From Piscinibacter sp. XHJ-5 (GTDB lineage Bacteria > Pseudomonadota > Gammaproteobacteria > Burkholderiales > Burkholderiaceae_C), in NCBI RefSeq assembly GCF_029855045.1, contig NZ_CP123228.1:4278001-4342000 (forward strand): a stretch of 64,000 nucleotides of DNA. The letters run 5' to 3'. Shown one piece after another: positions 28,621 through 36,338 of the stretch. Made by a program: the position numbers and the translations under genes. The stretch's first letter is position 1. Every line of letters begins with the position of its first letter. The notes beneath the pieces are model-generated. The model searched no databases, was not told where the DNA came from, and saw only the letters and a program-made list of their open reading frames with translations.

Positions 28621-28644
28621 CGGCCTGCCCGATCGGGCAGGCCG
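28621..28644. terminator. Perfect 24-bp palindrome after the GIN-domain gene
   Basis: Twelve-base arms CGGCCTGCCCGA and TCGGGCAGGCCG are directly abutting and fully complementary. A second perfect palindrome CCGCCGATCGGCGG lies at 28648-28661. Both sit just after the stop at 28609. They may terminate or stabilise the two-component transcript, but no T-run follows, so a dispersed repeat or protein site is an alternative. Confidence 0.5.
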
Positions 28645-28721
28645 TCCCCGCCGATCGGCGGAGGCGGCTTGGCGTTGCCGCGCGCACCATGGCACTCTCT
28701 CAACGCGCATTGCCCGCTGTC

Positions 28722-29603
28722 ATGAACACCCAGGCCACGTCCTCTCATCTTCCCGACGCCGTGGAGCGCCTCGCCGCATCGGTGGTCGGGCTCGCCACGC
28801 GCCGCCACATCGGCTCGGGCGTGCTGTGGCGCAACGGCATCGTCGTCGCCAGCGCCTCGGCGTTGTGGCGCAGCTCCAGCGTGTCGCTGGTGCTGCCCAG
28901 CGGCGAGCAGGCGCGCGGCGACGTCCGTGGCGTCGACGGCGGCACCGACCTCGCGGCTGTCAGCGTGGACGGCGGCGCCATGCCGGTGGCCGAGCGAGCG
29001 GTGGCCGCGGCGCCGCGGGTCGGCGAGGTCGTCTTCGCCGTCGGTCGCGAGCCCTCCGGCTTGACGCAGGCGAGCTTCGGGCACGTCGGCTCCGTCGGCG
29101 GGGAATGGCGCACCTGGCGCGGCGGCCGGGTCGAGCGGCTGATCCGGCTCGACGGCGGCCTCTACCCGGGGCTCGACGGCGCGCCGGTGGCCGACGCATC
29201 GGGCCAGGTGCTGGGCATCGCGAGCAGCGCCTTCTCGCGCCACCATGGCGTCGTGCTGCCGGTGGCGACGGTCGACCGCGTGCTCGATCAGCTGCTCGCG
29301 CATGGCCATGTGCAGCAGGGCTACATCGGCATCGCGGCGCAGCCCGTGCGCGCGACCCTGGACGGCGCGAGCGTCGAGGGCCTGCTGGTCAGCTCGGTCG
29401 CCGAAGACGGCCCCGCGGCGCGCGCCGGGCTGCAGGTCGCCGACGTGATCGTCAAGGTCGGCGGCCAGCCCGTCGGCAGCCTGGAGGCCCTGCGCGAGCG
29501 GCTGCAGGTGGGCGCGCAGGTGCGCGTGCTGGTCGCGCGCGGCGGGCAAGGTCTCGAGCTTTCGCTCGAAGTGGCGCAGCGCCCGAGCGGGCGCTGCCGC
29601 TAG
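28722..29603 (+). CDS. HtrA-like (S1C) protein with lost catalytic residues and a PDZ domain
   Basis: The protein of 293 residues (304 if the ATG at 28689 is used) has a trypsin-like double barrel and one PDZ domain (about 190-285, GYIGIAAQPVRA and GPAARAGLQVADVI). The catalytic Asp is kept in GGTDLAAV (Asp76). At the His position the expected TNxHVV reads ASASAL (Ser46), and the expected PGNSGGP reads PGLDGAP (Asp152). It therefore cannot be a normal serine protease and is probably a binding or scaffolding protein. No clear signal peptide is seen. The LuxR-type gene follows after 14 bases. Confidence 0.8.
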   Translation: MNTQATSSHLPDAVERLAASVVGLATRRHIGSGVLWRNGIVVASASALWRSSSVSLVLPSGEQARGDVRGVDGGTDLAAVSVDGGAMPVAERAVAAAPRVGEVVFAVGREPSGLTQASFGHVGSVGGEWRTWRGGRVERLIRLDGGLYPGLDGAPVADASGQVLGIASSAFSRHHGVVLPVATVDRVLDQLLAHGHVQQGYIGIAAQPVRATLDGASVEGLLVSSVAEDGPAARAGLQVADVIVKVGGQPVGSLEALRERLQVGAQVRVLVARGGQGLELSLEVAQRPSGRCR

Positions 29604-29617
29604 CGACCGGTGCAAGC

Positions 29618-30097
29618 ATGCCGCGCATCGTCGTCGTGAGTCCCTCGCCGCTGCTCGCGGACGGCGTGGCCGCGGCGCTGCGCGCGGTCGACGGCTGGGA
29701 GGTGCGCGTCGGCCGCGCCGAGGACGACGCCGACGCCTGGGTGATGCTGGGCGAAGAGATCGTGGCGCGCGGCCCGCACGGCGCGAGCGCGCAGCTGGCC
29801 GCCGATGCGAGTGCCGGGCGGTTGCGCGCTGCCGTCGGCGCGGTGCTCGAGGGCCTGTCGGTGCGCGAGTCGCCGTGGGTGGCCGCATTGCCCGAGCACG
29901 AGCCGCTCACGCCGCGCGAGCTCGAGGTCTTCGAGCTGCTCGGCAAGGGCCTGTCCAATCGCGACATCGGCGGTGTGCTCGGCATTTCGGCGCACACGGC
30001 CAAGTACCACGTCGGGCAGATCCTGGCCAAGGTCGGCGCGGCCACTCGGGCCGAGGCAGTGCGCGAGGGCCTGCGCTGCGGCCTGATCGGGCTGTGA
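29618..30097 (+). CDS. LuxR family regulator with degenerate N-terminus
   Basis: The 159-residue protein ends in a LuxR/NarL helix-turn-helix (about residues 95-155, PLTPRELEVFELLGKGLSNR and HTAKYHVGQILAKVGA). The N-terminal part is shorter than a receiver domain and begins RIVVVSPSPLLADGV. It then shows DAWVMLG but no clear phosphoacceptor Asp pocket, so it may be a degenerate receiver. It is cotranscribed with the HtrA-like gene, which suggests that the HtrA-like protein modulates this regulator or is its target. Confidence 0.82.
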   Translation: MPRIVVVSPSPLLADGVAAALRAVDGWEVRVGRAEDDADAWVMLGEEIVARGPHGASAQLAADASAGRLRAAVGAVLEGLSVRESPWVAALPEHEPLTPRELEVFELLGKGLSNRDIGGVLGISAHTAKYHVGQILAKVGAATRAEAVREGLRCGLIGL

Positions 30098-30106
30098 GGC
30101 GACTGA

Positions 30107-30670
30107 TCAGGAACGGCTGCCCACGGCGGCACGTTCCAGCACCGACGCGATGAACGCGGTCTTGGACAGCGAATAGCGCTCGCGAGACTCCTGCGTGGTG
30201 CCGTGGTGAACGGCCGCGAGCCGACGCTTGAGCGCGAGGTACTCGCCGGCGGCTTGCGGATGGCCGCGCAGGTAGTCGCGAAATGCCAGGTGATCGCGCT
30301 CCTGCACCGAGCCGGCGACACAAAGATGGACGTGGTGGGTGCAGGGCCACTCGGCCGGCTTCTGGAAGAAGGGGTAGACGCGGTCGAAGTCGCCCAAGGG
30401 AATGTGGCGGTAGGCCGCCCGGGCCAGCAAGTCGCCGTACCTTTCCATCGGCTCGAGCGAGAGCACGGAAACCTGCAGGTCGATCACCGGCTTGGCCTGC
30501 AGGCCGGGGACGGACGTCGAGCCCACATGCTCGATTCGAAGGGCAAGACCGCCCAGGACCTCCCGCAGCGCTGCTGCTTCGGCGGCGAACATCGCCGGCC
30601 ATGCGGGATCGTAGGGCGCGAGGGTGATCACGGGTCGGGCTGGAGGATCATGGGTTCGCCGCCTGCCCAT
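30107..30670 (-). CDS. GrpB family protein (UPF0157)
   Basis: The 187-residue protein matches the GrpB/UPF0157 family, a nucleotidyltransferase-like fold of unknown reaction. Visible motifs are YDPAWPAMFAAE, the IEHVGSTSVPGLQAKPVIDL signature and CTHHVHLCV. The ATG at 30670 overlaps the DUF4345 stop by 23 bases, and a GTG at 30631 would leave 16 bases between the genes. Neither has a strong Shine-Dalgarno. It is probably the last gene of the operon that begins with the TIR-kinase-globin gene. Confidence 0.82.
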   Translation of the reverse strand: MGRRRTHDPPARPVITLAPYDPAWPAMFAAEAAALREVLGGLALRIEHVGSTSVPGLQAKPVIDLQVSVLSLEPMERYGDLLARAAYRHIPLGDFDRVYPFFQKPAEWPCTHHVHLCVAGSVQERDHLAFRDYLRGHPQAAGEYLALKRRLAAVHHGTTQESRERYSLSKTAFIASVLERAAVGSRS

Positions 30671-31058
30671 CGCGTCGGGTGGCCCGGTGTGCGGCAGCGA
30701 TGACGATCGGCAGCAGGAGCTCCGGGACGAGATAGCCCAGCCACACGGCCGCAGGCTCGGGAATCCCGACCTGGCTGATGGACACCAGCCGCCCGATACC
30801 GGCGAGGAGAACCCCGAGCGCCAGCAGGTACACCAGCACGCCCTGCTGCCGGATCGTCATGGCGGCCCAGAAGCTGATGATGCCCGTGGACAGGTACACC
30901 CCGGCCATGAAGCGGTGGACATTGTCGAGCCGGGGCGCGGTCTGCGGCTGTCCCAGGTACATCTGCAGCGATCCGCCGAGCACCGCGATCGCGGCCACGA
31001 TGAACAAGCAGACTTGCACCACACGCTGGCTGGCGGGCATCGACGATTCGGCAGGCAC
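30648..31058 (-). CDS. DUF4345 family membrane protein
   Basis: The 136-residue protein has four predicted membrane helices (near residues 14-32, 50-67, 72-90 and 105-122) and the DUF4345-like pattern LDNVHRFMAGVYLSTGI. The start is GTG at 31058. Its Shine-Dalgarno GAGGAGA overlaps the stop of the TIR-kinase-globin gene and lies 13 bases before the start, so translation is coupled. No function is known for the family. Confidence 0.82.
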   Translation of the reverse strand: MPAESSMPASQRVVQVCLFIVAAIAVLGGSLQMYLGQPQTAPRLDNVHRFMAGVYLSTGIISFWAAMTIRQQGVLVYLLALGVLLAGIGRLVSISQVGIPEPAAVWLGYLVPELLLPIVIAAAHRATRRDGQAANP

Positions 31059-31070
31059 GATTGGTTCTCC

Positions 31071-32873
31071 TCACCGCGCTGCCGCGGCTCCTGCGGCGCC
31101 GGTCCCGGCGAGCCTCGCCCCGAGTGCCCCCAGCCCGCGATCCAGCGCCGCGCGCCAGGCCTCCACATGCCCCGCCCGGCTGCCGAACACCTCGTCCACC
31201 TCCGCGAGAAAACTCGAGCGGAAGGCCTCGACATCCTCACCGTCGATGCCGTAGGCCGCATGCTTGTCGGCCAGCTGCGCGAAGCGCGAGTTCTTCGGAA
31301 ACTCCGGATCGAAGGCCAGGAGGTCGGGCAGCGCGGCGGCCAGCATGTGGGCCTGCCGCGCGCGGTCGGAGAAGCGCAGCGACAGCTCGGGCCGGGCGCT
31401 GAACAGGCGCACGTAGAAGGCGTCGGCGAAGTCCGGCGTCATGATCTGGTCGAGGTCGAGGTCGAGCTGCCGGCGCAGCGAATCGGGCAGCCGCTCTTGC
31501 GCCAGCGCGTCCAGGTCGCGCGCCACCGCTTCGCTGCTGCCCAGGCGCGCTTCGGGCTCGCGCGCGAGCAGGCGGATCAGCAGGTAGGCCAGCGCGGGAT
31601 GGGTGTCGATCCAGCTCTCCGCCTCGCCGCGGCCGTCGTCGAAGAAGGCACGCGGGTCGTCGAAGAAGCGGGCCTTGATCGCCAGGTCGTCGAAGCGGTT
31701 CACGTCGCACGGCGGCCGCCCGAGCAGCAGCTCGAGGCCCAGCAGGCCGAGGTAGTACTGGTCGAGCGCGTCCAGGTGCCGACGGTCGGCGCTGTCCTGC
31801 GGGTATCCGGCGCTCACCTCGGGCGCGAGGTAGGTGAGCGCATCCCAGTTCATCGTCTGGCCGGTCGACATGCTGGCCGCGCGCGCCAGCACGCCTTCGA
31901 TGCGCAGCGGCGACAGCCGCACCTGCCAGCGCTCGTCGGCATGGATGCTGCCCAGCGTCAGCGGGCCGACGAGCAGCCCGACATCATGCGCATCGCGGTG
32001 CGCGCGGGCCACTTGCGCCAGCACGACGGCCACGGTGTGCGCGTCGACCCGGTGGCCCGGCAAGGTGGGCAGGCGCTGCTCTATCGTCGGCCAGTCGACG
32101 TAGTCCATCACGAAGTAGTGCGGCTCGGTGTCGATGTTGGAATCGCGCACGCGGATGAAGGCCGCATCGGTGAGCTTGTGCACCTTGGGCAAGGCCTCGG
32201 TGACGATCTGGCGGATTCGGTTCTGGCGGGGTGCGTCGGGCACCGCCTTCACCGCGACGATCTCGTCGTGCAGCTTGGCGCGGTAGACCACCGAGAAGGT
32301 GCCGCTGTGAACCGCCTCCTGCAGCTCGATGCCTTCGCTCAGCGCATCCTGCGTGGCGTCGAACAGCGCGTCCATCTGCTCGGGCCGGGTCTGTCCGACC
32401 ACCCCCATCTCCTTGCGGGCGCGCTCGCAGATGTCGATGATCGAGCGGTCGCGGTGCGGCGACTCCGCCAGCGGCGCGATCTCCTCGCGCCCTTCGCCGA
32501 CGACGCGCACGCCGCCGGGCCAGCGCACGAGCTGGGTGCGCTCCAGCTTGTCCACGGCGCTCCATGGGCAATCCTCGACCAGCACCGGCAGCACCTTGAG
32601 CGGCGGCGACTGCGCCAGAAGCAACGCGAGCTCGCGCCGCGCGTAGCGGCCGATGTCGAGGTAGGCGGGCGTGAGCAGCACCAGCGCGCAGCGCGCCCCG
32701 GCAATGGCGCGCCGGATCTCGTGCTCCCAGTCGCCGCCCCACGGGATGGACTCGCAGTCGATCCACAGGTCGTCGGAGACGAACATCGCGCTCAACTGGC
32801 GCTGGAACGCATCACGCCACTCGGTGTCCGCCTTGCTGTAGCTCAGGAACAGCTTCGATCGCAATGCCGCCAT
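31071..32873 (-). CDS. TIR domain, pseudokinase and haem globin fusion protein
   Basis: The 600-residue protein has three domains. A TIR domain (about 5-135) shows KLFLSYSKAD, WIDCESI and candidate NADase Glu81 in YARREL. A kinase-like domain (about 178-440) keeps the VAVK lysine (Lys209), YLAPEV and the DQYYLG helix, but VGP stands for HRD and SPL for DFG, so it is a pseudokinase. A C-terminal globin (about 475-590) matches flavohaemoglobin globins, with Tyr487 (B10), Phe501 (CD1), Gln507 (E7) and proximal His538 in ADKHAAYGI. The start at 32873 follows GGAG by seven bases. No signal peptide or membrane segment is visible. Haem-ligand or redox sensing that controls TIR activity is an inference. 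Confidence 0.85.
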   Translation of the reverse strand: MAALRSKLFLSYSKADTEWRDAFQRQLSAMFVSDDLWIDCESIPWGGDWEHEIRRAIAGARCALVLLTPAYLDIGRYARRELALLLAQSPPLKVLPVLVEDCPWSAVDKLERTQLVRWPGGVRVVGEGREEIAPLAESPHRDRSIIDICERARKEMGVVGQTRPEQMDALFDATQDALSEGIELQEAVHSGTFSVVYRAKLHDEIVAVKAVPDAPRQNRIRQIVTEALPKVHKLTDAAFIRVRDSNIDTEPHYFVMDYVDWPTIEQRLPTLPGHRVDAHTVAVVLAQVARAHRDAHDVGLLVGPLTLGSIHADERWQVRLSPLRIEGVLARAASMSTGQTMNWDALTYLAPEVSAGYPQDSADRRHLDALDQYYLGLLGLELLLGRPPCDVNRFDDLAIKARFFDDPRAFFDDGRGEAESWIDTHPALAYLLIRLLAREPEARLGSSEAVARDLDALAQERLPDSLRRQLDLDLDQIMTPDFADAFYVRLFSARPELSLRFSDRARQAHMLAAALPDLLAFDPEFPKNSRFAQLADKHAAYGIDGEDVEAFRSSFLAEVDEVFGSRAGHVEAWRAALDRGLGALGARLAGTGAAGAAAAR

Positions 32874-33118
32874 TGCGCGACTCCGGGCGCAGCGCACGGG
32901 CTGCGGAAGGTCATCTTGACGCCTTTTCGCGCGGCTGGGTATCCCGCAGAGCGGCCGAACCGGATGCTGTCCCTTCTCCGCCAGCCGGAGAGGGAGTCGT
33001 CGATGTCGCCCCGAAAGTTAGGGGGAGCGACATTGGCGGGTTCCGGCCCGGGGATCCGATGTGAAAGGCAGGAGGACACGATCTTCCTCATCGACCGACT
33101 TCCAACAAAGGACACCCC
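32874..33118. other. Divergent intergenic region, TIR-globin gene and haloperoxidase gene
   Basis: The 245 bases hold no supportable gene. A weak plus-strand promoter candidate is TTGACG (32916-32921) with TATCCC (32940-32945) and an 18-base spacer. An inverted repeat with GTCGCCCC (33005-33012) and GGGGAGCGAC (33022-33031) lies closer to the haloperoxidase start. The promoter of the TIR-globin operon must also lie here. Confidence 0.35.
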
Positions 33119-34312
33119 ATGCATTCAGAACAACGGATTCCGGCCGCTCGCGGCTGGGTGGCATTGCTGCTCGCCGGATTGGCTTTCGACGCCAGCGCCG
33201 ACGTGATCGCCGACTGGAACATCAAGACGGGCGAGCTGATCGCCGAAGCCAAGCTCGGCACTCCCCCCGCCGTGCGCGTGATGGCGCTGGTGCAGACCGC
33301 TGCCTACGAGGCGGTCAAGGGGGCGCAGGGCACTTCCGTCGATGCCGCCGTGGCGGCCGCGCACCGCATCACGCTGTCCAAGCTGATGCCGGGACAGCAG
33401 GCGGCCATCGACGCCGCCTGCCAGGCGGCGCTGGCGGCGATCGCCGAGGGACCCGCCAAGGCGGGCGGCATCGCGGCCGGCGAGAAGGCCGCGGCGGCCG
33501 TGCTGGCGCAGCGCGCCGACGAGGGCGCCGCGGCGCCCGAGGCGTACCGGCCCCACACCTCCGCCGGCGCCTACGTCCCGACCGCCATGCCCGCGGTCCC
33601 GCAGTGGCAGCAGCGCAAGCCCTGGCTGATGACCGGTGCGGCCCAGTTCCGGCCCGGACCGCCGCCGGCCCTGTCGAGCGAGACCTGGGCGCGCGACTTC
33701 AACGAGGTGAAGGCGCTCGGCGGCAAGAACAGCACGCGGCGCACCGCGGAGCAGACCGAGATCGCGCGCTTCTGGGAATACTCATTGCCGGCCATCTACC
33801 ACGGCATGGTGCGCTCCGTGGCGAACCAGCCGGGACGCGACACGCTGCGCAATGCACGCCTGTTCGCTGCCGCGGCGCAGGCGATGGACGACGGGCTGAT
33901 CGGCGTCTTCGACGCGAAGTACCACTACAACTTCTGGCGGCCTGCCACTGCGATCCGCAACGGCGACATCGACGGCCACGACGCCACGGAGCGCGATGCC
34001 TCGTGGACGCCCTTCATCGACACGCCGATGCACCCCGAGTACCCGAGCGCCCACAGCGTGCTCGCAGCGGCGGTCGGCGCGGTGATCCAGGCAGAGGTCG
34101 GCAGCGCGACGATGCCGGTCCTCAGCACCACCAGCCCGACGGCGAAGGGCGCCTCGCGGCGCTGGTCCAGCGTCGACGAGATGACGCGCGAGGTGGCGAA
34201 CGCGCGGGTCTACGAAGGCGTGCACTACCGCACGTCGACCGAGGCCGGGACGGCGATGGGACGCAGGATCGGCGAGCTGGCGGTGGAGACGCACCTGCGG
34301 CTGCCGCACTGA
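33119..34312 (+). CDS. Vanadium-dependent haloperoxidase/PAP2-type secreted protein
   Basis: The 397-residue protein has a signal peptide (cleavage near FDASA-DV) and an all-helical core of the vanadium chloroperoxidase/acid phosphatase type. The three oxyanion-binding motifs are recognisable as KYHYNFWRPATAIR, EYPSAHS and the GVHYRTSTEAG region. The last replaces the classical GVHWxxD with Thr/Ser near the usual Asp position. It is probably a periplasmic haloperoxidase or phosphatase. It is divergent from the TIR-globin operon and convergent with the LysR gene downstream. Confidence 0.85.
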   Translation: MHSEQRIPAARGWVALLLAGLAFDASADVIADWNIKTGELIAEAKLGTPPAVRVMALVQTAAYEAVKGAQGTSVDAAVAAAHRITLSKLMPGQQAAIDAACQAALAAIAEGPAKAGGIAAGEKAAAAVLAQRADEGAAAPEAYRPHTSAGAYVPTAMPAVPQWQQRKPWLMTGAAQFRPGPPPALSSETWARDFNEVKALGGKNSTRRTAEQTEIARFWEYSLPAIYHGMVRSVANQPGRDTLRNARLFAAAAQAMDDGLIGVFDAKYHYNFWRPATAIRNGDIDGHDATERDASWTPFIDTPMHPEYPSAHSVLAAAVGAVIQAEVGSATMPVLSTTSPTAKGASRRWSSVDEMTREVANARVYEGVHYRTSTEAGTAMGRRIGELAVETHLRLPH

Positions 34313-34319
34313 CGCCACC

Positions 34320-35288
34320 TCAGGCCCTCGCCCGCACCCGCGGCAGGCCGACGATGCGCGGCGCGGCCTTGTGCAGCACCTGCCACAACGCCAGCGCCGC
34401 GTCTTCGGCCTCCTTGCGCCAGACCAGCCGCCAGGGGCGGCGCAGCGGACCCGAGGCGAGGCGCCGGGCGACCACGTCGCCGCGGCGCAGGTGCGGTTCG
34501 GCCACCCATTCCGAGAGCACGCCGATGCCCATGCCGGCGCGCGCGAAATCGACGATGGCCTCCGTGAGCGGCAGCACCTGCCAGCGCAGCGCCGCCTCGC
34601 GCGGCGCGGCCAGGGGCTTGTTGAACCAGCCCATGTCGCGGGTGGGCAGGCGGGAGCTCAGCAGCACCTCGTCGCGCAGGTCGGCGCGGGTGAGCGCGCC
34701 ACGTGCGGCCAGCCGGTGCGAGGCGGCCATGACGAACACCACCTCGTCGGCGAAGAGGGGCTTGTCGACCAGCCGGCGGCTGCGCGGCGTGGGCGCTTCG
34801 CTGATCAGCGCGGCGTCGATGTCGCCGGCGTGCAGCGCGGCGATCGGATCGGCCGTGCATTCGAGCGCCATCTGCAGGTCGATGCCGGGCAGGCTTGCAC
34901 GCAGGCCCTGCAGGGCGCTCGGCATCCAGTGATAGGCCGTGTAGCACTCGCACACCAGGCGCAGCCGCTGTTGCGGCAGCTCGCGACCGCGCAGGCGCGC
35001 TTCGAGGTCGTGCAGCCCGGTCAGCAGCCCGGGCGCGCCGTCGAGCACGACGCGGCCGGCCGAGGTGGGCGACAGGCCGCGCGGCGTTCGATCGAACAGG
35101 CGCACGCCGAGCTTGTCTTCCGCGGCGAGCAGCGCGCGGCTCACCGCCGGCTGCGTGAGATGCAGGCTGGCGGCAGCGGCCGCGGTGGAGCGCGCGGCGG
35201 CCAGCGCCAGGATCAGGCGAAGGTCGCGGCTGTCGAGGCGCCCGGCAGGCGGCAACGCAATGCTGTTCACGCATTCAGTGTATGCCAT
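34320..35288 (-). CDS. LysR family transcriptional regulator
   Basis: The protein of about 322 residues has an N-terminal LysR helix-turn-helix (about 18-76, RSTAAAAASLHLTQPAVSRA) and a C-terminal substrate-binding domain (LRLVCECYTAYHWMPSAL and ADPIAALHAGDIDAAL). The block QRLRLVCECYTAYHWMP resembles MetR-type regulators. The ATG at 35288 is preferred to an upstream one at 35324. It is divergent from the NTF2-like gene at 35363, which is its likely target. Confidence 0.87.
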   Translation of the reverse strand: MAYTECVNSIALPPAGRLDSRDLRLILALAAARSTAAAAASLHLTQPAVSRALLAAEDKLGVRLFDRTPRGLSPTSAGRVVLDGAPGLLTGLHDLEARLRGRELPQQRLRLVCECYTAYHWMPSALQGLRASLPGIDLQMALECTADPIAALHAGDIDAALISEAPTPRSRRLVDKPLFADEVVFVMAASHRLAARGALTRADLRDEVLLSSRLPTRDMGWFNKPLAAPREAALRWQVLPLTEAIVDFARAGMGIGVLSEWVAEPHLRRGDVVARRLASGPLRRPWRLVWRKEAEDAALALWQVLHKAAPRIVGLPRVRARA

Positions 35289-35362
35289 CAATGCGTTGGA
35301 CGAATAGCCACCCGATGTCCACACTGCCCTTCGTTGCCACCACGCTTTCGAAGGACTTCATC

Positions 35363-35731
35363 ATGACCGCCGACCCGCGCAGCACCGCCGAGGTGCTGCA
35401 ACGCTTCAACCAGGCCTTTCTCGATCACGATCCATCGCTGCTGCCCGAGCTCATCGCCGCCGACTGCGTCGTCGAGCGCGCCCAGCCGACAGCCGAGGGC
35501 ACGCACCTCGTGGGCCGCGCCGCCTGCCTGGCCTCGTGGCAGGCCATCGCGGCCGACCGCGCCGGCGTGTTCACGCTGGAGGACGTGGTCGTGTGCGGTG
35601 ATCGGGGGCTCGTCTTCTGGGAGTACCGCAGCGGAGCCGATCCGGGCCGCGTCTCGCGCGGGCTGAACGTGATGACCGTGCGCGACGGCCTCATCGTCGA
35701 GGGCCGCGGCTACATGAAGGCCAAGGGCTGA
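35363..35731 (+). CDS. NTF2-like/SnoaL family protein
   Basis: The 122-residue protein has the cone-shaped NTF2/SnoaL fold pattern (VLQRFNQAFLDHDPSLLPEL, then strands VVVCGDRGLVFWEY and VMTVRDGLIVEGRGY). The ATG at 35363 follows AAGGA by eight bases. The family includes isomerases, cyclases and small-ligand binding proteins, and no catalytic residue can be assigned here. It is divergent from the LysR gene. Confidence 0.85.
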   Translation: MTADPRSTAEVLQRFNQAFLDHDPSLLPELIAADCVVERAQPTAEGTHLVGRAACLASWQAIAADRAGVFTLEDVVVCGDRGLVFWEYRSGADPGRVSRGLNVMTVRDGLIVEGRGYMKAKG

Positions 35732-35787
35732 CGCGAAGCGCTGCCCCAAAGGCCTGGACGCCGGCCTGCAGGCCCTCGTGCTTCGCG
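35732..35787. terminator. Stem-loop between convergent genes
   Basis: Eight-base arms CGCGAAGC and GCTTCGCG (35732-35739 and 35780-35787) enclose a perfect GGCCTGCAGGCC palindrome (35763-35774). The element lies between the NTF2-like stop and the convergent GNAT stop and may terminate both transcripts. No T-run is present. Confidence 0.45.
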
Positions 35788-35810
35788 CGCGCAAGGCGGC
35801 GCGAGATCGC

Positions 35811-36338
35811 TCACAGGTGCTTGTAGAAGAACGTCGTCGAGCAGAACCCGCCGTTGGGCATCAACGCGTATTTCGGCACATCCCCCACCCGCTGCCAGCC
35901 GGCCCGCTGGTAGAGCCGCTCGGCAGCGCCACCGGTCACCGTGTCGAGCACCAGCACCGTCTTTCCCTCGTCGCGTGCCGTGGCGTCCAGCGCCGTCATC
36001 AAGCGCTGCGCGATGCCGCGCCGGCGCGCGCCGCGGTGGACCAGCATCTTCGCCACGTCGCCGCGGTGCGGCTGGTTGTCGGGCAGCGACGTGACGAGCT
36101 GCACGGTGCCGACGATGCGGCCGTCGGCCTGCTCGGCGATCAGCAGCACCCGCTCGCCGCGCGCGACGCCGTCGGCCACGCCGCGCCAGAACGCCTGCGC
36201 CTTCTCCCGCGGCAGCGGCCACATGAAGCTGACCGAGGCGCCGCCCTCGACGCAGTCGATCAGCAGATCGGCCAGGGCGTCGACGCAGGCCGCGGCTTCA
36301 TTGGCGCCGACGCGCCGCACGATGATGTCGTCGGTCAT
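35811..36338 (-). CDS. GNAT family N-acetyltransferase
   Basis: The 175-residue protein has the GNAT fold with acetyl-CoA-binding motif A seen as KMLVHRGARRRGIAQRL (R/Q-x-x-G-x-A type) and a C-terminal LYQRAGWQRVG motif B. The start overlaps the stop of the XRE-cupin regulator by four bases (ATGA), so they form one operon. The acetylated substrate is not predictable, but the pairing suggests the regulator senses or controls it. Confidence 0.9.
   Translation of the reverse strand: MTDDIIVRRVGANEAAACVDALADLLIDCVEGGASVSFMWPLPREKAQAFWRGVADGVARGERVLLIAEQADGRIVGTVQLVTSLPDNQPHRGDVAKMLVHRGARRRGIAQRLMTALDATARDEGKTVLVLDTVTGGAAERLYQRAGWQRVGDVPKYALMPNGGFCSTTFFYKHL

Noticed and set aside
31071..32873. 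HRD triplet at residues 292-294 as evidence for an active kinase
   Set aside because: It lies before the position of the catalytic loop, which aligns with VGPLT further on. The DFG motif is also missing.
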